Notes under the pieces: model-generated | Seen by the model: only the letters and a program-made list of their open reading frames with translations | Told to the model about the DNA's origin: nothing | The model's database searches: none | Assembly: GCA_030836925.1 (NCBI GenBank) | Contig: JAUPLK010000101.1 | Location: 1 to 6,366 of the forward strand | Source: Pseudomonadota bacterium | GTDB taxonomy: Bacteria > Pseudomonadota > Gammaproteobacteria > Steroidobacterales > GCA-2729495 | DNA length: 6,366 nucleotides | Reading direction: 5' to 3' | Shown: piece after piece, positions 1 through 5,374 of the stretch | How positions within the stretch are numbered: the stretch's first letter is position 1 | Layout of the letters: every line of letters begins with the position of its first letter | Program-made: the position numbers and the translations under genes

Positions 1-75
1 TGAACCGGTGCCGTTAACGTTGGCGATCCTGATGGTGAAGTCGTTGTCTTTGGGGCCTTTTGCAGAGCTGCTCAT
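1..75 (-). CDS. korA: 2-oxoacid:acceptor (2-oxoglutarate:ferredoxin) oxidoreductase alpha subunit, N-terminus only
   Basis: The reverse strand opens with ATG at 75 and stays open for 25 codons to the window edge. It reads MSSSAKGPKDNDFTIRIANV followed by NGTGS. The stretch DFTIRIANVNGTGS is what I recall as the start of the gamma/alpha-fused subunit of 2-oxoacid:acceptor oxidoreductases (KorA-like). With a beta subunit these use thiamine diphosphate and iron-sulfur clusters to interconvert 2-oxoglutarate plus CoA and succinyl-CoA, with ferredoxin-level electrons, in the cytoplasm. A GAAGG ribosome-binding site lies 9 bases before the ATG. The gene follows the GltD-like flavoprotein after 71 bases on the same strand, which fits an oxidoreductase operon. 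Only about 4% of a typical subunit of roughly 600 residues is visible, so substrate specificity (2-oxoglutarate, pyruvate or other) cannot be judged. The identification rests on a short motif plus context. Confidence 0.68.
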   Translation of the reverse strand, partial: MSSSAKGPKDNDFTIRIANVNGTGS

Positions 76-101
76 TGAGCCTGACCTTCGCGTGCTTGCG
101 T

Positions 102-118
102 CGCTGTATCGGACAGCG
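102..118 (-). other. Short stem-loop between flavoprotein gene and korA
   Basis: A perfect 6-bp inverted repeat (CGCTGT / ACAGCG, 5-base loop) lies in the 71-base gap between the flavoprotein stop codon and the korA start. No T-tract follows it, so it does not look like an intrinsic terminator. It could be an intercistronic processing or stability element, or chance. Confidence 0.25.
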
Positions 119-146
119 GTTGAAGAATGGGTGGGTATTGAGTGCC

Positions 147-1958
147 TCAGGTGCCGAATTTTCGGTTGCCGGGGGCCGGCGCAGCCTGATCGATTGCATG
201 CGGGCGCAGCAGGGTGAACTCCTGCATGTCCCAGGCTGCCGTCGGACAGCGCTCCGCACAGAGACCGCAATGCACGCAGAGGTCCTCGTCCTTGACCATC
301 ACGCGCTGGGTCTGCGGCAGCGGACCGGAAACGTACAGCGGCTCATCAGTGTTTTTGGCCGGCGCAGTCAGCCTTGTGCGCAGCTCCGCCTCGGTACCCG
401 GATCGGTCATGGTCAGACAGTCCGTCGGGCAGATGTCCACGCAGGCATCGCACTCGATGCAGAGCTTTTCGCTAAACACCGTCTGGATATCGCAGTTCAG
501 GCAGCGCTCGACCTCGGCGGTGAATTGCTCTGGCGTATAGCCCAGCTCGACCTCGATATTGAGCTTCTTGAAACGCTCCTTGAGACCCACCTGGGGAACC
601 AGTCGGCGCTCCACACTGTTGTAGTTGTTGCTGTAGGCCCATTCGTGCATGCCCATCTTCGAGCTCTGCAGCTTCATGCCGTCGGGGAGCCTATCGGTCA
701 GGTCTGCGCCCTGGCAGTACTTGTGGACGGAAATGGCAGCCTGGTGACCCTGTTCGACGGCCCAGATGATGTTCTTGGGACCAAAAGCGGCGTCGCCGCC
801 GAAAAACACCCCGGGACGTGTGGAGTGGAAAGTCAGCTTGTCGACAACCGGCACGCTCCACTTGTCGAAGTCGATGCCGAGATCGCGCTCGATCCAGGGA
901 AATGCGTTTTCCTGACCAATGGCGAGCACGATGTCGTCTGCAGGCATGAACTCTTCGCCGGTGATTTTCTCCGCGGTGATCCGTCCCCGGGCATCCAGCT
1001 CGTATTCCATGACGTCGAACAGCATGCCCTTGAGCTTGCCGTTTTCGCTGACGAAGGCCTTGGGTGAACGGTTGACGACGATTTCGACGTGCTCTTCCTC
1101 GGCGTCCTCGAGTTCCCAGGGTGAGGCCTTGAAGAACTGGCGCGGCTTGCGGGCAACGACCCTGACGCTTTTTGCGCCAAGCCGCATCGACGTGCGGCAG
1201 CAATCCATGGCCGTATTGCCGACACCGATGATCAGCACCTTCTCGCCGATGGCCTTGATGTGCTCAAAAGCCACAGACTCGAGCCAGGCGATGCCGATAT
1301 GCACGTGTGCCGGATCGTCATCACGACCGGGCAGCTTCAGTTCCTTGCCATGCGGCGCGCCGGTGCCGACGAAAATCGCGTCGAAGCCATCATTGAGCAG
1401 CTTGCGCATGCTCTCGATACGGTGGCCGAGCCTGAGATCTGCACCCATCTCGACGATGTCGCCGATCTCCCGATCGAGCACGTCGGCAGGCAGGCGGAAG
1501 GACGGGATATTCGAGCGCATCAGGCCGCCCGGCACCTCCAGCCCCTCGAAGATCACCACTTCATAGCCAAGCGGCAGCAGGTCATTGGCAACCGTCAGCG
1601 AGGCCGGGCCGGCACCGATGCAGGCGACGCGCTTGCCGTTGTTCTGCGCCGGTGCTTTGGGCAACCAGGCAGAGTAATCGTCAGCAAGGTCTGCTGCGAC
1701 GCGTTTGAGGCGGCAGATCGCGACCGGTTTCTCCTCGACCCGGCCACGCCGGCACGCCGGCTCGCAGGGACGGTCACAGACCCGACCGAGAATGCCGGGG
1801 AATACGTTCGACTCCCGGTTCAGCATGTAGGCCTCGGTGTACTTTCCCTGTGCGATCAGGCGGATATAGCCGGGCACATCGGTGTGCGCAGGGCATGCCC
1901 ACTGGCAGTCCACGACTCTGTGGAAGTAATCGGGATTTTTGGTATCGGTCGGCGGCAT
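147..1958 (-). CDS. GltD-like FAD/NAD(P) iron-sulfur oxidoreductase with C-terminal two-cluster ferredoxin domain
   Basis: This is a cytoplasmic electron-transfer flavoprotein of 603 residues from the ATG at 1958. Residues 1-100 carry the cysteine-rich N-terminal iron-sulfur domain of the GltD/dihydropyrimidine dehydrogenase family (C18, C22, C61, C65, C69, C82). An FAD Rossmann motif, IGAGPAS, is at 114-120, followed by the PGGLMRSNIP type segment near 143-152. A second dinucleotide motif, IIGVGNTAMD, is at 243-252 and probably binds NAD(P)H. FFGGDAAFGP at 386-394 is the second FAD contact. Two 4Fe-4S motifs follow: C500, C503, C506, C510-P and C561, C564, C567, C571-P. It precedes a KorA-like gene, so it probably connects the 2-oxoacid oxidoreductase to NAD(P). 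From memory, a three-component 2-oxoglutarate:NADP oxidoreductase has been described in Azoarcus evansii. The start is uncertain. A GTG at 1988 has GGAA 6 bases upstream, and an in-frame TTG at 2057 would lie almost at the predicted transcription start. It is not an ordinary GltD, because the ferredoxin tail is extra and no gltB is visible here. Confidence 0.9.
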   Translation of the reverse strand: MPPTDTKNPDYFHRVVDCQWACPAHTDVPGYIRLIAQGKYTEAYMLNRESNVFPGILGRVCDRPCEPACRRGRVEEKPVAICRLKRVAADLADDYSAWLPKAPAQNNGKRVACIGAGPASLTVANDLLPLGYEVVIFEGLEVPGGLMRSNIPSFRLPADVLDREIGDIVEMGADLRLGHRIESMRKLLNDGFDAIFVGTGAPHGKELKLPGRDDDPAHVHIGIAWLESVAFEHIKAIGEKVLIIGVGNTAMDCCRTSMRLGAKSVRVVARKPRQFFKASPWELEDAEEEHVEIVVNRSPKAFVSENGKLKGMLFDVMEYELDARGRITAEKITGEEFMPADDIVLAIGQENAFPWIERDLGIDFDKWSVPVVDKLTFHSTRPGVFFGGDAAFGPKNIIWAVEQGHQAAISVHKYCQGADLTDRLPDGMKLQSSKMGMHEWAYSNNYNSVERRLVPQVGLKERFKKLNIEVELGYTPEQFTAEVERCLNCDIQTVFSEKLCIECDACVDICPTDCLTMTDPGTEAELRTRLTAPAKNTDEPLYVSGPLPQTQRVMVKDEDLCVHCGLCAERCPTAAWDMQEFTLLRPHAIDQAAPAPGNRKFGT

Positions 1959-2016
1959 TTTGCCGCTCGCGGGAGGAGACGTTGTCACGTCGATTTCCGG
2001 ATGAATTGGATAGATG

Positions 2017-2052
2017 GTTGCCTGCGCCGGCAACGATCCGGGCCATGCCCGG
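2017..2052 (-). other. Two tandem stem-loops in the 5' leader of the flavoprotein gene
   Basis: Two perfect 6-bp inverted repeats lie back to back. The first is CCGGGC/GCCCGG (2038-2043 with 2047-2052, 3-base loop). The second is GTTGCC/GGCAAC (2017-2022 with 2029-2034, 6-base loop). They fall between the TATAAT box at 2069-2074 and the likely start codons at 1988 or 1958, so they would be transcribed as a structured leader. No riboswitch class is recognised. GC-rich DNA forms such repeats by chance fairly often. Confidence 0.35.
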
Positions 2053-2068
2053 GCCAAAAAGAGGCGTG

Positions 2069-2095
2069 ATTATACATAGCCGGTCCTGAAAACAA
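2069..2095 (-). promoter_or_regulatory. Candidate sigma70-type promoter for the flavoprotein/kor operon
   Basis: The reverse strand has an exact TATAAT at 2069-2074. The best upstream hexamer is TTGTTT (2090-2095, 15-base spacer), which matches only the TTG of the -35 consensus, so the -35 is weak. Transcription would start near 2062. That gives a leader of about 75 bases to the GTG at 1988 or about 105 bases to the ATG at 1958. Confidence 0.45.
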
Positions 2096-2116
2096 ATCGG
2101 GATTTTCCGCGATCCG
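2087..2116 (-). terminator. Weak candidate terminator after the pip-pyrC-SDR operon
   Basis: About 75 bases past the SDR stop codon, the reverse strand can form an imperfect hairpin (ATCGCGG / TCCCGAT with an AAAA loop, one mismatch and one G-T pair, 2096-2113). The T-rich stretch TTTGTTTT follows it. The stem is short and overlaps the -35 region of the next gene, so this is a tentative call. I see no better terminator between 2075 and 2187. Confidence 0.25.
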
Positions 2117-2187
2117 GCACGCACGGCCAGTCGGCAATTCGACCCCGGTCAATTTACCTAATTCCAGCCTGGATCCGCCTGCCCTGT

Positions 2188-2967
2188 TCAGTTGGCCGGA
2201 ATCGACCAGAAGCGGGTCCGATCGGGATCAAAGGCGTGATAGGTCTTGCCGATGGCGTGCGGATCATCGAGTGCCTGCACCGTGAGACGGGCGAGATCGG
2301 CGCGGCGGATCCAGCTCATCGAGCGGGTGTCTTCCGTCAAATAGGCACGGCCCTGTGCTTCCTTGTCCAGCAGTCCGCCCGGACGGATGATGGTGTAGTC
2401 GAGGCCACTGGTCTTCAGATAGTCCTCGGCCTTGGTCTTTTCCTTCATCACGGTATCGAGAATACGCCGGGCGATCCACGGAGATGCCGCGTAGGAGTCA
2501 CCCGCGCCGATCACCGTGACCAGCACGAAGCGCTTGACCCCGGCCGAGCGGGCCGCGTCCACCGCATTGCGATTGCCCTCGAAATCCGGTCGCGTGCCCT
2601 TGACGGCACGCGCGCCCAGCGTCGAAACCACGGCGCGAAACGGGCCGCTGGCGAGTGCTGCAGCGATGTCTGGCTGGTTCATCGCGTCCCCGCGCAGGAT
2701 GCGCGCACCCAACTGCTCGGCGGCACTGCCATCCGATTCCGGTCGCACCAGCACGGCCACGTCATCGCCGCGGGCACGCAACAGGCGCACCACCTCGAGA
2801 CCCGTGGCGCGGGTGCCGCCGATCACCAGCACGGCGCCAGCACCCGGTGCGGACGCCGGCGGATCCAGGGCCGCGACTTCCCGCTTGCCCTCGATGCCGG
2901 AGACCAGCAGCCAGGCCAGCAGCACCAGGACCACGCCAAGAAAAACCGTCATCTTCGGATACCTCAT
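2188..2967 (-). CDS. Membrane-anchored NAD(P)-binding protein, atypical SDR/NmrA-like family
   Basis: This is a 259-residue protein. Residues 6-24 form a hydrophobic segment (MTVFLGVVLVLLAWLLVSG), a likely N-terminal membrane anchor or uncleaved signal. A short linker follows, and the Rossmann fold begins at about 44. The nucleotide-binding motif IGGTRATG is at 49-56. The strand after the fold's core reads VKRFVLVTVIGAG (144-156). Further on come EKTKAEDYLKTSGLDYTIIRPGG (176-198), the signature of the atypical SDR group that includes NmrA-like and biliverdin-reductase-B-like proteins. No classical YxxxK catalytic pair is evident, so it may be a redox sensor, a reductase or a chaperone-like protein; the substrate is unknown. 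The ATG at 2967 overlaps the pyrC stop by one base (TGATG), and GGAG lies 10 bases upstream, so translation is probably coupled. A longer reading from 3111 would lie inside pyrC in another frame and was not used. Confidence 0.85.
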   Translation of the reverse strand: MRYPKMTVFLGVVLVLLAWLLVSGIEGKREVAALDPPASAPGAGAVLVIGGTRATGLEVVRLLRARGDDVAVLVRPESDGSAAEQLGARILRGDAMNQPDIAAALASGPFRAVVSTLGARAVKGTRPDFEGNRNAVDAARSAGVKRFVLVTVIGAGDSYAASPWIARRILDTVMKEKTKAEDYLKTSGLDYTIIRPGGLLDKEAQGRAYLTEDTRSMSWIRRADLARLTVQALDDPHAIGKTYHAFDPDRTRFWSIPAN

Positions 2968-4316
2968 CAATCGTGCACTCCACCACACTCCAGGCGTTGC
3001 CCTGCGATTGCGGGTGTGACGCAACCGTTTTCGTAAGCCACCACGCCATTGACGATCGTCGCCACGATGGACGAGCGGAAGGTGTCGCCCTCGAAGGGCG
3101 ACCAGCCGCACTTCGACAGCACGTCCTCACGACGCACCAGGGTCGGTCGCCGGTGATCGATCAACACCAGATCAGCCCAGTATCCCTCGCGGATATAGCC
3201 CCGCTCGCGGATACCGAACAGATCGGCCACCGAGTGGCTGGTTTTCTCGACGATCAGCTCCAGGGGCAGCGTGCCATCGTGCACATGCTCCAGCAGCATG
3301 AGCAGCGCGTGCTGCACGAGTGGCAGACCGGACGGCGCCTTGAAATAGCTTTCGCTCTTTTCCGCCAGCGTATGCGGCGCATGGTCCGTGGCGATTACCG
3401 CAATACGCCCGTCTACCAACCCGCCCAGCAGGGCCTTGCGGTCTTCCGCACTGCGGATCGGCGGATTGCACTTGATGAGGGCGCCCCGTTCGGCATAGGC
3501 ACGGTCATCGAAATGCAGCATGTGGACGCAGACTTCAGCCGTGATCCGCTTGCCATTCAGCGCGCCCGGCGCAAACAGTTCCAGTTCACGCGCCGTTGAA
3601 AGGTGCAGCACATGCAGGCGTGCGTTATGACGTTTTGCGAGACTCACCGCCAGTTCGGAGGACTTCCAGGCCGACTCCGGCGAACGGATCTGCGGATGCA
3701 TCGAAAACGGCACCGCATCGCCGTACTGCTGCCGGAAGCGTTCTTCGTTGGCCTTGATCATCGGCGTGTCCTCGCAGTGGGTCGCGATCAGCATCGGACA
3801 CTCAGCAAAGATGCGCTCGAGGATCTCGGGGTTGTCGACCAGCATGTTGCCGGTGGACGAGCCCATGAACATCTTCACGGCACAGCAGTCACCCGGCCGC
3901 AATCCGCGGATCTCGTCGAGATTGTCGTTTGCCGCACCGAAATAAAAGGAATAATTGGCATGCGACCGGCCGCGGGCGAGGCGGTACTTGTCCATCAGCA
4001 CCGCACGGCTGGTGACATTAGGAATGGTGTTCGGCATGTCCATGTAGCTGGTGATGCCGCCGGCCACCGCGGCGGCCGACTCCGTGCTGATGGTGGCCTT
4101 GTGGGTCAACCCCGGCTCACGAAAATGCACCTGGTCATCGATGAACCCCGGCAGCAGGTATTTGCCGCCCGCGTCGATGATGCGATCGACGCGACCTGCC
4201 GGTATCTCGCGAGCCACCTTCTCGATGCGCCCGCGGCGAACCAGCACATCGCCGGCAACCACCCGGCCTTCGTTGCAGATGAGCGCATTGGTGATCAGCA
4301 GGGTCTGGTCATTCAT
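2967..4316 (-). CDS. pyrC: Dihydroorotase (PyrC type, amidohydrolase superfamily)
   Basis: This protein of 449 residues probably cyclises N-carbamoyl-L-aspartate to dihydroorotate in pyrimidine synthesis, in the cytoplasm. A small N-terminal beta domain (5-55, NALICNEGRVV) leads to LLPGFIDDQVHFREPGLTHK at 54-73. The usual DxHxHxREPG here reads DDQVHFREPG, so the first zinc histidine is Q62 while H64 is kept. Next come MDMPNT (92-97), AVKMFMGSSTGNM (146-158, K148), ATHCED (178-183, H180), HVLHLSTARE (235-244, H238) and ATDHAPH (309-315, D311). The C-terminal beta domain ends the protein (VNGVVAYENG, 422-431). I recall the DDQVHFREPGLTHK form from dihydroorotases of Bacteroidetes and Xanthomonas, so Q62 is probably a clade trait and not a lesion. 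The start is the ATG at 4316, 20 bases after the pip stop. A TTG at 4349 would overlap pip. The ribosome-binding site is weak. A hydantoinase-like relative is the main alternative. Confidence 0.9.
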   Translation of the reverse strand: MNDQTLLITNALICNEGRVVAGDVLVRRGRIEKVAREIPAGRVDRIIDAGGKYLLPGFIDDQVHFREPGLTHKATISTESAAAVAGGITSYMDMPNTIPNVTSRAVLMDKYRLARGRSHANYSFYFGAANDNLDEIRGLRPGDCCAVKMFMGSSTGNMLVDNPEILERIFAECPMLIATHCEDTPMIKANEERFRQQYGDAVPFSMHPQIRSPESAWKSSELAVSLAKRHNARLHVLHLSTARELELFAPGALNGKRITAEVCVHMLHFDDRAYAERGALIKCNPPIRSAEDRKALLGGLVDGRIAVIATDHAPHTLAEKSESYFKAPSGLPLVQHALLMLLEHVHDGTLPLELIVEKTSHSVADLFGIRERGYIREGYWADLVLIDHRRPTLVRREDVLSKCGWSPFEGDTFRSSIVATIVNGVVAYENGCVTPAIAGQRLECGGVHD

Positions 4317-4336
4317 ATGGGTAGCTGCCTGGCCTT

Positions 4337-5302
4337 TCAGTTGCCACAAAACCGGTCGGTTGCCGAGATCAGTTCATGCACGATACCCGGCTCGAAGGCC
4401 GAGTGCCCGGCGTCGGGCACGATCTGCAACCGGGCTTCGGGCCAGGCCTTGTGCAGATCCCAGGCGCTGGTCATCGGACAGACGATGTCATACCGGCCCT
4501 GCACGATCACCGCGGGAATATGCCGGATCCGGCCGATGTCACGCAGGATCTGCCCGGGATGTTCGGCAAAGGCCTGGTTGACGAAATAATGGGCCTCGAT
4601 GCGCGCGAAGGCCAGCGCAAAGCGGTCTGCACCGAAACGCTCCACCGTCGAACCCGCATCCAGCAGATGACTGGTACTGCCTTCCCAGACCGACCAGATC
4701 TTCGCCGCCTCCAGTGCCAGCTCCGGGTCCGGACCTGTCAGGCGGCGATGATAGGCATGCAGCAGGTCGCCGCGCTCGGCCACGGGAATGAAGTTCAGGT
4801 AGCGCTCCCAGGCATCCGGGAAAATCTCGCTCGCACCGTACTGGTAGAACCAGGCAATTTCCTTGTCCCGGAGCAGGAAGATGCCGCGCAACACGAGTTC
4901 GCTGACCCGCTCCGGATGCTTTTCCGCATAGAACAGCGCCAGCGTGCTGCCCCAGGAACCGCCGAAGACCAGCCAGCGTTCGATGCCCAGCCGCTCGCGC
5001 AGGGCCTCGATATCAGCCACCAGATCCCAGGTGGTGTTCTCGCGCAGTTCTGCGTGCGGCCGGCTGCGTCCGCAACCACGCTGATCGAGCAGGATGATCC
5101 GGTAGCGGGCCGGATCGAAAAAACGCCGGGGGGCAGCGTCTCCGCCCCCGCCGGGCCCGCCGTGCAGAAATACCGCCGGCTTGCCCTGCGGATTGCCGCA
5201 TTGTTCATAGTAGATCTCGTGCAGGCCGGAAACCCGGAGATGCCCGGAGTCCCACGGCTCGAGCGGCGGGTAGAGCGTGCGCTGCGGAATCTGTCGCTGC
5301 AT
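4337..5302 (-). CDS. pip: Proline iminopeptidase (peptidase family S33, alpha/beta hydrolase)
   Basis: A cytoplasmic serine exopeptidase of 321 residues that releases N-terminal proline from peptides. The N-terminus reads RTLYPPLEPWDSGHLRVSG (8-26), typical of the family. The oxyanion-hole motif HGGPGGGG is at 47-54 and DQRGCGRS at 73-80. The nucleophile elbow GGSWGS is at 114-119, with S116 as the catalytic serine. D272 (GRYDIVCP) and H300 (DAGHSAFEPG) complete the triad. The helical cap domain covers roughly 140-240. Length and motif order match the family, and all catalytic residues are present. The ATG at 5302 gives the usual N-terminus. In-frame starts further upstream (ATG 5359, GTG 5380) add residues unlike the family, and the latter would overlap the divergent gene. 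No signal peptide is seen. It appears to be the first gene of the pip-pyrC-SDR unit. Confidence 0.94.
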   Translation of the reverse strand: MQRQIPQRTLYPPLEPWDSGHLRVSGLHEIYYEQCGNPQGKPAVFLHGGPGGGGDAAPRRFFDPARYRIILLDQRGCGRSRPHAELRENTTWDLVADIEALRERLGIERWLVFGGSWGSTLALFYAEKHPERVSELVLRGIFLLRDKEIAWFYQYGASEIFPDAWERYLNFIPVAERGDLLHAYHRRLTGPDPELALEAAKIWSVWEGSTSHLLDAGSTVERFGADRFALAFARIEAHYFVNQAFAEHPGQILRDIGRIRHIPAVIVQGRYDIVCPMTSAWDLHKAWPEARLQIVPDAGHSAFEPGIVHELISATDRFCGN

Positions 5303-5326
5303 GCTTCTATTCTGGCATTCTCGCCA

Positions 5327-5350
5327 TCGATTCGTCGCGGTTAGAATCGA
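5327..5350. promoter_or_regulatory. Inverted repeat in the divergent promoter region, possible operator
   Basis: TCGATTC (5327-5333) and GAATCGA (5344-5350) form a perfect 7-bp inverted repeat with a 10-base spacer, inside the 72 bases between pip and the M16 peptidase gene. The right arm overlaps TAGAAT (5342-5347), a possible -10 box for the plus-strand gene, although no good -35 is seen. The layout would suit a dimeric regulator, but no regulator is identified. Confidence 0.3.
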
Positions 5351-5358
5351 CCCCTTCA

Positions 5359-5371
5359 TTCGGGACCCGAA
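5359..5371 (+). repeat. 13-base palindrome at the M16 peptidase ribosome-binding region
   Basis: TTCGGG-A-CCCGAA is a perfect 6-bp inverted repeat around one base, ending 3 bases before the ATG at 5375. It contains GGGA, the only ribosome-binding-like bases before this gene. In RNA it could fold as a small hairpin over the translation start. Confidence 0.35.
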
Positions 5372-5374
5372 CTC

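Noticed and set aside
60..1067. Long plus-strand open frame of 335 codons opposite the flavoprotein gene
   Set aside because: It is antisense to a gene with clear cofactor motifs. The translation has no recognisable domain and is rich in residues typical of high-GC shadow frames.
1989..2057. N-terminal extension of the flavoprotein from TTG 2057
   Set aside because: It would start about 5 bases after the predicted transcription start, has no ribosome-binding site, overlaps the stem-loops, and adds residues before the family's usual N-terminus.
1260..2069. Plus-strand open frame of 269 codons over the 5' part of the flavoprotein gene
   Set aside because: It is a shadow of the real gene on the other strand, with no motif and no ribosome-binding site of note.
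2141..2173. Small palindromes (GACCCCGGTC and TCCAGCCTGGA) after the SDR stop codon
   Set aside because: The arms are 4-5 bases with almost no loop and no T-tract, so they are neither convincing terminators nor distinctive operators.
2236..3036. Plus-strand open frame of 266 codons opposite the SDR gene
   Set aside because: The reverse-strand frame has a Rossmann motif and family signatures; this one has none.
3603..4589. Plus-strand open frame of 328 codons opposite pyrC and pip
   Set aside because: It spans parts of two real genes and their junction, and shows no domain.
4376..5344. Plus-strand open frame of 322 codons opposite pip
   Set aside because: pip has its full catalytic triad on the other strand; this frame is compositional shadow.
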